Origin: Symbiodinium sp. CCMP2592
Taxonomy: Eukaryota; Sar; Dinophyceae; Suessiales; Symbiodiniaceae
Length of the DNA: 64,000 nucleotides
Assembly: GCA_905221615.1 (NCBI GenBank)
Contig: CAJNDT010005913.1
Coordinates: forward strand, 62,001 to 126,000
Direction: 5' to 3'
Of this stretch, positions 34,904 to 43,772 are shown piece after piece. The notes under the pieces were generated by a model. The model ran no database searches. It was not told where the DNA came from and saw only the letters and a list, made by a program, of their open reading frames with translations. The number at the start of each line of letters is the position of its first letter. Within the stretch, counting starts at the first letter, position 1. The translations under genes were made by a program, and so were the position numbers.

Positions 34904-36525
34904 GCCCGATCTGGACCATCCTCCTCATCGTCATCCCGCTGCTGGGCGCCCTGCTCGTCGCGTTCGATCGCGAAGAAGGCGCCTATCAGTCCGCGATGCG
35001 CACCATGCTCTTCTCGCTGATCCCCGGCCTCTTCATGCTCTACCAGTTCAACTACTCTATGGGATCCGAGTACCAAGGAGCCGCAAGCATCAACTGGATC
35101 GCGGACCTGGGACTCAAGCTCTCCATCGGGACCGACGCGATCGCGCTCCTGCTCATCGCGCTCACCGTCCTGCTCGGACCGATCGTCGTCGCCGCGTCCA
35201 AGACCGCAATCACCGAGGACCGCCGCAAGTACTACGCGTGGCTGCTCGTCCTCCAAGCCGCGATGGTGGGGGTCTTCGCCGCTCGCGACCTGATGCTCTT
35301 CTACATCTGCTTCGAGTTCACGCTCCTGCCGATGTTCATCCTCATCCGCTGCTACGGATCGACCAACCGCGTCGCCGCATCAACCAAGTTCTTCCTCTAC
35401 ACCTTCACCGGATCCATGATGACCCTCGCCGGTCTCATGTACGTCGTCTACTTCGTTGCACAACAAACCGGCATCTGGACACTCGACATCGCGACCATCA
35501 CCGCGATCGCGCCGCGCATGCCACTCGAGCACCAAGCGTGGGTCCTCTTTGCGATGCTCGCCGGATTCGCCGTCAAGGTCCCGTTGTTCCCGGTCCACAC
35601 CTGGTTGCCACTGGCGCACACCGAAGCACCCACCGCAGGTTCGGTCATCCTCGCGGGTGTCCTCCTCAAGCTCGGTACCTACGGCCTCATCCGCTTCGCG
35701 ATCCCAATCACCCCAGCCGCATTCATCGAATACGCACCATTCATCGCGACCCTCTCCGTCATCGGAATCATCTACGCCGGTCTCATCTGCTGGGTCCAAG
35801 AAGACATCAAGAAGCTCGTCGCGTACTCCTCCGTCTCCCACCTCGGATTCTGTGTCCTCGGACTCGCCGCACTCAACGTGTCAGGTCTGTCCGGATCAGT
35901 CCTCTACATGCTCTCCCACGGCCTCTCCACCGGCGGCCTCTTCCTCATGATCGGATACATGTACGAACGCTACCACACGCGCGACATGCGACAAGTGGGC
36001 GGACTCGCATCCAAAATGCCCGTCTGGGCCTTCTTCATGGTCTTCTTCTCAATGGCCTCCGTCGGACTCCCAGGTCTCAACGGCTTCCCATCCGAAGTCC
36101 TCTGCCTGATCTCCGCGTTCCAATCCGACGCCGCATGGACCGCCGCGCACGAAGCCGGCGCGTGGGGCACCACCCTCGGACCATGGTTCGCCGTCTTCGC
36201 AGGAACAGGCATGGTCATCGCCGCGATGTACCTCCTCTACATGGTCGGGAAAATCTGCTTCGGTCCCCTCCGCGAGCCCGCAGATCACCACGCCCATGAA
36301 GTGCTCCCAACCGACCTCAACCGCCGCGAGATCTGGACGCTGATCCCCCTCGCCGTCGGATGTCTCGTCTTTGGTCTGCGTCCTGTCTACCTGCTCGACG
36401 CCGTCAGCGATCCGATCAACGACACGATCGTCGCCGCATACGAAAACCAGCATCACGAACTGCACATTGAAACCAATGAAGAGCACGCGATGACCGAACA
36501 CTCCACATCGGAGCAGCACCCATGA
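34900..36525 (+). CDS. nuoM: NADH-quinone oxidoreductase subunit M
   Basis: 541 residues from the ATG at 34900, which overlaps the nuoL stop (ATGA). The frame is open further upstream but inside nuoL. Core features are 'RDLMLFYICFEFTLLPMFIL' (conserved Glu), AGFAVKVPLFPVHTWLPLAH followed by TEAPTAGSVILAGVLLKLG, and 'VAYSSVSHLGFCVLGLAALN'. The C-terminal tail after the last helix is unusually His/Glu-rich (NQHHELHIETNEEHAMTEHS). It is the middle antiporter subunit of complex I. Confidence 0.95.
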   Translation: MSPIWTILLIVIPLLGALLVAFDREEGAYQSAMRTMLFSLIPGLFMLYQFNYSMGSEYQGAASINWIADLGLKLSIGTDAIALLLIALTVLLGPIVVAASKTAITEDRRKYYAWLLVLQAAMVGVFAARDLMLFYICFEFTLLPMFILIRCYGSTNRVAASTKFFLYTFTGSMMTLAGLMYVVYFVAQQTGIWTLDIATITAIAPRMPLEHQAWVLFAMLAGFAVKVPLFPVHTWLPLAHTEAPTAGSVILAGVLLKLGTYGLIRFAIPITPAAFIEYAPFIATLSVIGIIYAGLICWVQEDIKKLVAYSSVSHLGFCVLGLAALNVSGLSGSVLYMLSHGLSTGGLFLMIGYMYERYHTRDMRQVGGLASKMPVWAFFMVFFSMASVGLPGLNGFPSEVLCLISAFQSDAAWTAAHEAGAWGTTLGPWFAVFAGTGMVIAAMYLLYMVGKICFGPLREPADHHAHEVLPTDLNRREIWTLIPLAVGCLVFGLRPVYLLDAVSDPINDTIVAAYENQHHELHIETNEEHAMTEHSTSEQHP

Positions 36526-38126
36526 TCGAGAAGCTCTCCTTCATCATCCCGGAACTGATCCTCTTCATCGCGACCTGTATGGTCATGGTGACCGGCCAGT
36601 GGCCCGTCCGCGCAATCCGTCAGTTCACGCCGTGGATCGCCGCCGTCGCGCTCATCGCCGCTGGAATGATCGCGACGATGACCCCATCAGATCCAAACGC
36701 GCTCTTCCCCAACATGATCCCATACGCGAAGTTCATCATCGCGTTTGTGGGACTCATCCTGCTCGTCAACCTCACAGGCACAGTCGACCGCGAGCTCGAA
36801 GACGATGTCGACAAGGGCAAGCCATTCCTCCCGCTCCGCTCAACCGGAGCGGAGTTCTACGCGTTCTTCCTCTTCTCGATGACCGGACTCATGCTCACCG
36901 CGTCCGCCGATGACCTCATCTGGTTGTTCCTCGCCCTCGAGCTCACCTCACTCCCGACCTACATCATGGTCGCGATATCAACCCACAAGAACGCATCACG
37001 CGAAGCCGCGGTCAAGTACTTCTTCCTCGGCGCCCTCGGAGCCGCGATTTTCCTCTACGGCTTCGCCCTCATCTACGGCGCCGCAGGTTCAACGAACCTC
37101 ATGCAGATCGCTGAGCACTTCGCGCACAACGATCTGGGAACACTCGGACTCGCCGGGATCCTCCTTTCTTTGATGGGAATGAGCTTCAAGATCGCCGCGA
37201 TCCCGATGCACTTCTACACCCCCGATGTCTACCAAGGCGCCGCTTCACCAGTCAGCGCGATGCTCGCCTTTGTGCCCAAGACCGCCGGATTCCTTGCGAT
37301 TATCGCCATCGTTTCGACAGTCGGATGGAACGAGTTCGGACGACTCCCAACCACCGTCGAATCCGTCATCTGGATCATGGCCTGCATCACCATGTTCGTC
37401 GGCAACACCCTCGCGCTCCTCCAGAACTCCGTCAAACGCATGCTCGCCTACTCCTCCATCGCTCACTCCGGATACATGCTCGTCGGTGTGCTCGCTGGTC
37501 CAGGTCACGCCGGCGCCCCCTTCTACCGCAACGGCATCGCCGCGATCCTCTTCTACCTCCTCTGCTACGGCGTCATGACCATCGGAGTCTTCGCCGTCCT
37601 CGGAGCGATCGAAAAGAAAGACCGCGAAGGCAATCCACAAGAAGCCGACGACATCGAAGACCTGCGTGGACTCTGCAAGACCCACCCAATCCTCGGATGG
37701 ACCGTCGTCATCTGTGCTCTCTCGATGCTCGGATTCCCACCACTCCTTGGATTCGTTGGGAAGCTCGGCCTCTTCGCCGCAGGCGTCAGCGCCAAGCAGA
37801 TCCCAATCGTCATCGTGCTGGGTATCAACTCCGCAATCGCCGCCGTCTACTACCTGCGTCTCGTCGCCGTCGCATACCTTGACAAAGGTGATCGTCCTTT
37901 GCAGACCGTCGAGCTCTCGCCGTACATGTCGCGCCGCTTCGCTGGAGCATGCTCCGCGATCGGAGTCATCGCCCTGCTCGTGATCGCTCAGCCCCTCGTC
38001 GACGCAGCACTCAGCGCCGCCAAGTTCAACGGCCCAAACCGCATCCAGCACCACCAAGCCGATCACGAACTCGAATCCGATGAACACGCCGCTGTCTTCA
38101 TCCTCGACCCAGCACACGAAGACTGA
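36522..38126 (+). CDS. nuoN: NADH-quinone oxidoreductase subunit N
   Basis: 534 residues, starting in an ATGA over the nuoM stop. Conserved blocks are LIWLFLALELTSLPTYIMVA, then 'EAAVKYFFLGALGAAIFLYG', 'FKIAAIPMHFYTPDVYQGAA' and 'NSVKRMLAYSSIAHSGYMLV'. The C-terminal tail is again His/Asp/Glu-rich (HHQADHELESDEHAAVF). Genes nuoA-I are not in the window, so the peripheral arm and NuoH must be encoded elsewhere. The stop overlaps the terC start (TGATG). Confidence 0.95.
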   Translation: MIEKLSFIIPELILFIATCMVMVTGQWPVRAIRQFTPWIAAVALIAAGMIATMTPSDPNALFPNMIPYAKFIIAFVGLILLVNLTGTVDRELEDDVDKGKPFLPLRSTGAEFYAFFLFSMTGLMLTASADDLIWLFLALELTSLPTYIMVAISTHKNASREAAVKYFFLGALGAAIFLYGFALIYGAAGSTNLMQIAEHFAHNDLGTLGLAGILLSLMGMSFKIAAIPMHFYTPDVYQGAASPVSAMLAFVPKTAGFLAIIAIVSTVGWNEFGRLPTTVESVIWIMACITMFVGNTLALLQNSVKRMLAYSSIAHSGYMLVGVLAGPGHAGAPFYRNGIAAILFYLLCYGVMTIGVFAVLGAIEKKDREGNPQEADDIEDLRGLCKTHPILGWTVVICALSMLGFPPLLGFVGKLGLFAAGVSAKQIPIVIVLGINSAIAAVYYLRLVAVAYLDKGDRPLQTVELSPYMSRRFAGACSAIGVIALLVIAQPLVDAALSAAKFNGPNRIQHHQADHELESDEHAAVFILDPAHED

Positions 38127-38953
38127 TGGACCTGACCCACTCAATCCTCACCCTCGCATCTGATTCGATCGCCTCAGCGACCCCGGAACAGGTCGCGTTC
38201 TTCTCCACCGCCGGACTCCTCGCGCTGTTGACCCTCACCGTCCTCGAGATCGTCCTCGGCATCGACAACGTCGTCTTCATCGCGATCCTCGCCGACAAAC
38301 TCCCCAAAGAAAAACAAGCCCGCGTCCGAACCATCGGTCTGCTCCTCGCGATGGTGATGCGCCTCGTCCTCCTCGGACTCGCGTACTGGATCGTCAAGCT
38401 CACCGAGCCGTGGTTCCATGTCTTCGATCGACCATTCTCCGGCAAATCTCTCCTCATGCTCGGAGGCGGATTGTTCTTGATTTTTAAAGCCGTGCTCGAA
38501 CTCCACCACCTCGTCGAGGGTGACGGCGAACACAAAAACGATCCCCACACGCGTCCAGGCATGAAGAAAGCCGCGACCACAGTGGGTCAGGTCCTCATCC
38601 AGATCCTCATGCTCGACCTTGTCTTCTCGCTCGATTCGGTCATCACCGCCGTAGGCATGACCAGCAACTACTACATCATGGCCACCGCCGTCATCATCTC
38701 CATCGCCGTGATGCTCGCGTTCGCTTCACCGATCGCGAGCTTCGTCAACAAGCACCCTTCTATGAAGAACCTCGCCCTCGCATTCCTCGTCCTCATCGGC
38801 ATCCTCCTCGTCGCCGAAGGCATCGGGGAGCACTTTAACCGTGGATACATCTACTTCGCGATCGTTTTCGCCTTCGTGCTCGAATTGATAAACATGCAGA
38901 CCGACAAACACCACGCAAAGAAAAAAGCGAAGAACCAGTCGCAGTCTTCATAA
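38126..38953 (+). CDS. TerC-family integral membrane protein
   Basis: 275 residues with seven or more helices. The two TerC hallmark motifs are present: VLEIVLGIDNVVFIAILADK near the N-terminus and LMLDLVFSLDSVITAVGM in the second half. The paired Asp residues are the proposed metal-coordination sites. TerC/Alx proteins are linked to manganese efflux and to tellurite resistance. It shares a base with the nuoN stop codon (TGATG), so it is co-translated with complex I genes, which is unusual. A basic Lys/His tail (DKHHAKKKAK) ends the protein. Confidence 0.9.
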   Translation: MDLTHSILTLASDSIASATPEQVAFFSTAGLLALLTLTVLEIVLGIDNVVFIAILADKLPKEKQARVRTIGLLLAMVMRLVLLGLAYWIVKLTEPWFHVFDRPFSGKSLLMLGGGLFLIFKAVLELHHLVEGDGEHKNDPHTRPGMKKAATTVGQVLIQILMLDLVFSLDSVITAVGMTSNYYIMATAVIISIAVMLAFASPIASFVNKHPSMKNLALAFLVLIGILLVAEGIGEHFNRGYIYFAIVFAFVLELINMQTDKHHAKKKAKNQSQSS

Positions 38954-38960
38954 TGCCCAC

Positions 38961-39416
38961 TCAGACGAGACCCGCTTCGCGCCGCATCACCTTGTGCGGC
39001 CCGATCCCCTCGATCTCAAACTCATCAATCACCATCACAAACCCGTACCGCTCATAAAAGCCGTACGCGATCTTGCGAGCATTGCACCAGATCGGGAGCC
39101 GCTCGATCCCCATCGCGTGGTTGATCCCAAACTCCAGCACCCTCCCCCCGCACCCGCTCCCGCGCACATCGGGATGCGACGCCATCGACCGAATCCGCCA
39201 CGCGTCCTCGCCAGTCTCAGGCACAGCATCTCGCAACACCGACATGATCGCAACGATCCGGTCATCTACACGATACCCCACATGAAACGTCCCCTCCGCG
39301 TGGTCATACTCCGCCCCGACCTCGTCCACGCTCAAATACGGCCGCAGCACCATCTGCCGAAGCGGATACGCCTCACGCGCCTCGATCAACACCGCTTCCC
39401 CAATCGCCTCACTCAT
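38961..39416 (-). CDS. GNAT-family N-acetyltransferase
   Basis: 151 residues from the ATG at 39416. A TTG two codons earlier is less likely. The acetyl-CoA-binding motif A reads 'IRSMASHPDVRGSGCGGRVL' (R/Q-x-x-G-x-G/A), followed by ARKIAYGFYERYGFVMVIDE typical of motif B. The start lies within the last codons of recQ (8-nt overlap), so the two are co-transcribed. The substrate is unknown; it is probably a small molecule, as in the YjcF-like group. Confidence 0.85.
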   Translation of the reverse strand: MSEAIGEAVLIEAREAYPLRQMVLRPYLSVDEVGAEYDHAEGTFHVGYRVDDRIVAIMSVLRDAVPETGEDAWRIRSMASHPDVRGSGCGGRVLEFGINHAMGIERLPIWCNARKIAYGFYERYGFVMVIDEFEIEGIGPHKVMRREAGLV

Positions 39417-41292
39417 CTGCAAGCGCCTCTAAGAACACATCCCCAAACGCATCAAGCTTCGCCTGTCCGATGCCCTTGACGCGCAGCATCTCGTTGCGAT
39501 TCGTCGGACGATCCTTCACCAGCGCCCGCAGCGTCGCATCCGAGAACACCACATACGGAGGCACCCCACGCTCCTGCGCGATGCTCGTTCGCAGCGTGCG
39601 CAATCGCTCAAACACCACCCGCTCATCAACATCAAGCACCACCGCCTCGCGTCCCTGCTTGCGTCCGCGCACGCGTTCCTTGCTCGCCGACCCCGTCCCG
39701 AGCGGATTGCTCAGCACAATATCCTCCGCCCCCTTCATCACCGACACGCCGCAGTCCCCGAACCTCAGCGTCTCAAACCGCTCCTCAACTACCCGCTCCA
39801 GCGCGCCCTTGGAGATCAACTGATCCAGATACATCCCCAGCTGCGCCTTGGAATACCCCGCCAGCAGTCCATGCACGCTCAGCTCATCATGCCCCCTGCT
39901 CACCACCTTCTCCCCCTTGCTCCCGCGCACCACATCACACACATGCGCCGCGCCGTACCGCTGCCCCGTCCGCGCGACCGCTGACATCAACACCTGCGCC
40001 ACCTTCACCGATTCCTGATCAATCTCCGTCTCCCCGAGACAGATGTCACACGCCCCGCACCCCTTCTCCGCATCGATCTCCAGCGCCTGCCCAAAGTGCT
40101 CACTCAGCGCCTTGTGCCGACACGTCATCGCCGCGATCAGCGAGCGCATCTCGCGGATCAATCGCAGCTGCCCCGCCGGATCAGCGCCCGAATCCTCCGC
40201 GCCAAACCCGATCAACCGCTCCCAGCGCCCCGAATCACTCGGAGAATACAGCAGCAAACACTCCGCAGGCTCCCCGTCCCGTCCCGCGCGCCCCGTCTCC
40301 TGCTGATACGCCTCGATACTCTTGGGCATCGTTGCGTGCACCACTAAACGCACATTGCTCCGATCGATCCCCATCCCGAACGCGACCGTCGCCACCACCA
40401 CATCAAGCGTTTCATTGAGGAACGCCTGCTCGACGCTCATCCGTTTCTTCTCGCTCAATCCCGCGTGGTACGCATCCGCATCCAAGCCATGCTCGATCAG
40501 ATCCTGCGCCAGCTCTTCTGTGTCCTTCCGACTCAAGCAGTACACGATCGTCCCGCCGCTGTCCCCCGCGCTGCGATGCCTCCGCACGGCTTCTGCGATC
40601 TGATCCGCCGTCCGATTCCGCGCCTGCACGCGGTAACACAGATTCGGTCGATCAAACTTCCCGATCAGAACCTCAGGATCCCGCAGCCCCAGCTGCTCGA
40701 CAATGTCTTCCTGCACGCGAGGCGTCGCCGTCGCGGTAAACGCCTGCATCCCGATCCCCGGCGCGACGCGGCGCAGCTCTTTCAATCTCCGAAACTCGGG
40801 ACGAAAGTCGTGACCCCACTGCGAAATACAATGCGCCTCATCGATCGCGATCGCCCCCAGCCGTCCCGCGTCGTGCAGCTCCGCCAAGATCGCCTTAAAA
40901 CCAGAAGTCACCAGCCGCTCCGGAGCCGCGAAGATCAGATGGATCGATCCATCAAACGCCCTCGTGACAATCTCCCGTGCTTCTTCCGCTTCCACCCCAG
41001 AATGCAGCGCCGCCGCGCCGTACCCATTGAGTTCCAGCCCACGCACCTGATCCCGCATCAGCGCGATCAGCGGGGACGCAACCACCGTCAGCTTTCCGGT
41101 CACCAGTGCCGGGACCTGATAGCACAAACTCTTCCCACCACCTGTAGGCAGTACCGTCAAACAGTCCCGCCCCTCGACCCCCGCAGCGATCGCACGCTCT
41201 TGCATCGGACGCAGCGTGTCGTACCCCCACACGCGGCCGATCGCATCCAAGATCGCCGGATCGGTCGCACTTTTCTCCGCAAGCTCACTCAT
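39409..41292 (-). CDS. recQ: ATP-dependent DNA helicase RecQ
   Basis: 627 residues from the ATG at 41292. Walker A is LPTGGGKS (K54) and the DEAH box is at 151-154 in 'AIDEAHCISQWGHDFRPEFR', followed by the aromatic-rich loop. Further blocks are 'TATATPRVQEDIVEQLGL', 'IVYCLSRKDTEELAQDLIEH' and 'YQQETGRAGRDGEPAECLLL' (Arg finger). The zinc-binding region has CRHKALSEHFG and CGACDIC. A winged-helix domain follows, then a C-terminal HRDC domain (about 540-627). This is a full-length 3'-5' helicase for recombination and fork repair. No partner gene such as recJ is near. Confidence 0.96.
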   Translation of the reverse strand: MSELAEKSATDPAILDAIGRVWGYDTLRPMQERAIAAGVEGRDCLTVLPTGGGKSLCYQVPALVTGKLTVVASPLIALMRDQVRGLELNGYGAAALHSGVEAEEAREIVTRAFDGSIHLIFAAPERLVTSGFKAILAELHDAGRLGAIAIDEAHCISQWGHDFRPEFRRLKELRRVAPGIGMQAFTATATPRVQEDIVEQLGLRDPEVLIGKFDRPNLCYRVQARNRTADQIAEAVRRHRSAGDSGGTIVYCLSRKDTEELAQDLIEHGLDADAYHAGLSEKKRMSVEQAFLNETLDVVVATVAFGMGIDRSNVRLVVHATMPKSIEAYQQETGRAGRDGEPAECLLLYSPSDSGRWERLIGFGAEDSGADPAGQLRLIREMRSLIAAMTCRHKALSEHFGQALEIDAEKGCGACDICLGETEIDQESVKVAQVLMSAVARTGQRYGAAHVCDVVRGSKGEKVVSRGHDELSVHGLLAGYSKAQLGMYLDQLISKGALERVVEERFETLRFGDCGVSVMKGAEDIVLSNPLGTGSASKERVRGRKQGREAVVLDVDERVVFERLRTLRTSIAQERGVPPYVVFSDATLRALVKDRPTNRNEMLRVKGIGQAKLDAFGDVFLEALADE

Positions 41293-41360
41293 CGCGACAG
41301 TATACAGAACCACTCCACGCCAGTGATCTCAAGCCAGAAGGAATCTCCGGAAACTAGGAC

Positions 41361-41391
41361 AAAAACAAACAAGCGACCCGAAGGTCGCTTG
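41361..41391 (-). terminator. Rho-independent terminator
   Basis: On the minus strand a 9-bp stem (CAAGCGACC/GGTCGCTTG) with loop TTCG is followed by TTTGTTTTT. It lies just after the sorted-protein gene ending at 41418. Confidence 0.85.
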
Positions 41392-41417
41392 CTCATTGTG
41401 ACAAATGTCAATGTCGC

Positions 41418-42095
41418 TTAGCGGCGACGCCGTGCAGCAAACGCAGCTGGGAGCACGAGTGCAAGACCAGTTGCCGGAGCTGGAACAGTTGAGACCGCGA
41501 AGGTCACCTGAGTCTGGTCGAGACCAGCGAAGGTGTCCTGATCCCAGCTGAAGCCGTCCATGATCCCGTCGATAGCGATCACGCCACCGATCTGGTTGGT
41601 GTTACCCAAGCCGTTCATGAACATGTTGCCGGATTCGAGCACGAGCCCGTTGGCTTCGGTGGTGTCCGCGAGTGTCATGTTGTAGTCATCGCTGAAGTCC
41701 CAAACCGCAGCACCGAGCAGGTTCTGTGGGGTGGAGTCGTTCGGAGCACCGATGATGATCAGCACAGAGCTAACCTGGCCATCGAAGCTGAGCGACGAAG
41801 TACCGATCATGCCAGCCATCATGTTGATGGAACCAAAGCTACCCGAGCCGTAGGACAGGTTGTTGTACCCTGCAGCACCGTTGTAGTCATTGGTGGTGAC
41901 GATGTCGGAAGTGATGTTCATGGTTTCGAAGCTCACGCCGATGCTGCCAGCTTGACCGCTTGCAGTATTGGAGTCGCTCGACACACTGGTCCAATCGACC
42001 GTGTGGTACTCTTGGCCATTGAAGCCGATAATGTCTGCGTTCGCCGCAGCGCACAGGCCGGCAACAGCCATCATTGAAAGTGCATATCTCATCCC
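41418..42095 (-). CDS. Secreted PEP-CTERM-like sorted protein, copy 1 of a tandem pair
   Basis: 225 residues from the ATG at 42095, with AGGAG 6 nt upstream. The signal peptide ends near AAANAD. A beta-rich body contains 'DSTPQNLLGAAVWDFSDDYN' and GLDQTQVTFAVS. The C-terminus is PAPATGLALVLPAAFAARRRR without the middle: VPAP, a hydrophobic helix, then four Arg. This is the planctomycete version of the PEP-CTERM sorting tail that an exosortase/archaeosortase-type enzyme recognises. The neighbouring gene is a paralogue with the same block order. The function of the body is unknown. Each copy has its own terminator, so they can be expressed separately. Confidence 0.85.
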   Translation of the reverse strand, partial: GMRYALSMMAVAGLCAAANADIIGFNGQEYHTVDWTSVSSDSNTASGQAGSIGVSFETMNITSDIVTTNDYNGAAGYNNLSYGSGSFGSINMMAGMIGTSSLSFDGQVSSVLIIIGAPNDSTPQNLLGAAVWDFSDDYNMTLADTTEANGLVLESGNMFMNGLGNTNQIGGVIAIDGIMDGFSWDQDTFAGLDQTQVTFAVSTVPAPATGLALVLPAAFAARRRR

Positions 42096-42233
42096 ATTCT
42101 CCTTTGGTGAATGCAACCGTGTAGATGTCCAGCGGACGCCGCATATATGGGACGCCTCGAAGGGAATGTGCACCATGCTCCGAGAAGTGCAAGGGAATCA
42201 CCCATTTAATTGACACAATTCGATCCCCAATTA

Positions 42234-42258
42234 CAAAAAAAACGGCCTTTCGGCCGTT
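42234..42258 (-). terminator. Rho-independent terminator
   Basis: On the minus strand AACGGCC-GAAA-GGCCGTT is followed by eight T (the A tract at 42234-42242). It ends the transcript of the sorted-protein gene at 42283-42963. Confidence 0.9.
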
Positions 42259-42282
42259 GTTTTGGGAGATGAGTGTAGAGAT

Positions 42283-42963
42283 TTATCGACGACGCCGTCC
42301 GGCGAGAGCCGCTGGGAGCAGCAGTGCAAGCCCGGATGCCGGAGCAGGAACTTCGTTTGATGCGATCGCGAAGGTGATCATCGTCTGATCAAGTCCAGCG
42401 GAGGTGCCTTGTTCCCAGTTGAGTTCCATGATCGACTCGCCGCTGATCCCGAGCACACCGCTCTGGTGGACCGCAGGACCGATCGCGTTGGAGAGGATGT
42501 TCGACGCGAGAGTGAGCCCTGGAGCCCCTTCACTGTCGATCAATTCGAGATCCAATCCCTGATCAAAGCTCCAGATCGCCGCTCCGAGCTGCGTAAAGGT
42601 GGATGTATCGTTTGGTGAGCCGATGAGCATGAGCACCGAATCAACCGATCGATCGAAGCGGAGTGTGCTGGATCCGATCACGCCACCCATGATCGTGATG
42701 GATTCGACTTGTCCAGTGGTGAAGTTGAGCTCATCGAAGCCTTCAGCTCCGAGGAAGTCGCTCTGTGTGATGGAGTCGTAGCTCACATCGACTGTTTCAA
42801 AGGTGACTCCAACACCCGCAGCAGTGCCTGTAGCGGTGTTGGTGGCGCTCGAAGCGCTGCTCCAATCGATTGTTTCGTAGATCACACCGCCGAACTCGAT
42901 TGTGTCCGCGTGTGCCATTCCTGCGAGGCCAGCCATAGCCATTCCAAAGAGTAGACTCTTCAT
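42283..42963 (-). CDS. Secreted PEP-CTERM-like sorted protein, copy 2 of a tandem pair
   Basis: 226 residues. The signal peptide ends near GMAHAD. It lines up end to end with the protein encoded at 41418-42095. Shared landmarks are the opening I-x-F-G/N-G-x-x-Y-x-T-x-D-W, GVxFET, an NDS/T...LGAA-W motif, GLDQT-x-x-TFA and the tail PAP-x-x-GLAL-LPAA-x-A-x-RRRR. The sequences have clearly diverged inside, so the duplication is not recent. Like its neighbour it should be exported and sorted to the outer surface. Confidence 0.85.
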   Translation of the reverse strand: MKSLLFGMAMAGLAGMAHADTIEFGGVIYETIDWSSASSATNTATGTAAGVGVTFETVDVSYDSITQSDFLGAEGFDELNFTTGQVESITIMGGVIGSSTLRFDRSVDSVLMLIGSPNDTSTFTQLGAAIWSFDQGLDLELIDSEGAPGLTLASNILSNAIGPAVHQSGVLGISGESIMELNWEQGTSAGLDQTMITFAIASNEVPAPASGLALLLPAALAGRRRR

Positions 42964-43293
42964 TTCGATCTCCTTCCGCTCTGCATTTGTTGTCAGACCA
43001 GCAACAAAGCGGTCCTACCCAAGTGTGCCCCACAGAGCGTCTCTCGCAAGGATTTTGCATCGATTCAGATCGAAATAAAAAGTCTTAAGTCCTTTAAATA
43101 CAGTTGTTTGTGTCATATCTTGCCTAGATTCACACCCAAGCGTTGAATCGGACCATCCATAAGCCAATGATTTAGAGCAGTTCTAAATAAGCACGGTCAG
43201 GAATCGGCATCAATGACCGATAACTGATAGTCAAGATGTCCAAAGTTGGTCGTCCCAAAGGCAACCCAGCTACACATCACAAACACTCTCTCT
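42964..43293. other. Intergenic region with one possible micro-ORF
   Basis: About 330 bp, noticeably A+T-richer than its surroundings, upstream of the sorted-protein gene at 42283-42963 and so presumably its promoter region. On the plus strand an ATG at 43236 opens a 19-codon frame (MSKVGRPKGNPATHHKHSL) with a GRPKG AT-hook-like core; its TAA at 43293-43295 touches the hairpin that follows. No Shine-Dalgarno is evident, so I do not call it a gene. No other feature is seen. Confidence 0.4.
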
Positions 43294-43328
43294 AAAGAAG
43301 CCGCCCAAAGGTCTCGGGCGGCTTCTTT
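43294..43328. terminator. Bidirectional-type terminator
   Basis: A perfect 13-bp stem (AAAGAAGCCGCCC/GGGCGGCTTCTTT) encloses a 9-nt loop, with short T runs on both strands. It most likely ends the minus-strand RidA transcript, and could also end a short plus-strand RNA. Confidence 0.8.
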
Positions 43329-43362
43329 CTATGCGCAAACTAAGTACAGCTAAAAACAGAGA

Positions 43363-43764
43363 TCAGCCGACGACCGCCTCGCACTCGATCTCAATCAAGA
43401 ACGCATCATCAATCAGCCGCGCCACCTCAACCATCGTCAGACACGGCGCATGATCCGATTCCCCCTCACCAAAGAACGCCTTGTGCGCCCGCCCAAACTC
43501 ATCCGCACGAGCGATGTCCGTCACATAAAACTGACTCCGCACAATGTCGCTCTTTGTGCCCCCAAGCTCAACCACCGCACGCTCGATGATCTCCAGACAC
43601 CGCATCGCCTGCGCATACCCATCATCGGGAACATACGCCGACGCATCGTCATTCATCGACACCGTCCCCGTCGTAAAGATCATCCCCCTAGACCGCACGG
43701 CTCGAGAGTACCCATACCGCCGCTCCCACTCATTGCCCGTCGAGACTGTCGCATCAATACCCAA
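43363..43764 (-). CDS. RidA-family (YjgF/UK114) protein
   Basis: 133 residues from a TTG with GAGGTG just upstream. The family core shows 'YSRAVRSRGMIFTTGTVSMN', GYAQAMRCLEIIERAV and VRSQFYVTDIARADEFGRAH, ending IEIECEAVV. The conserved Arg of canonical RidA (in the xRxxV block, 'IVRSQFYVTD') lies at VR here, so the 2-aminoacrylate/imine deaminase activity is plausible but not certain. It is last in the minus-strand run that begins with acnA. Confidence 0.85.
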   Translation of the reverse strand: MGIDATVSTGNEWERRYGYSRAVRSRGMIFTTGTVSMNDDASAYVPDDGYAQAMRCLEIIERAVVELGGTKSDIVRSQFYVTDIARADEFGRAHKAFFGEGESDHAPCLTMVEVARLIDDAFLIEIECEAVVG

Positions 43765-43772
43765 GTTTCACC

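Noticed and set aside
43236-43295. Micro-ORF as a confident CDS
   Set aside because: No Shine-Dalgarno, only 19 residues; kept as a finding rather than a gene.
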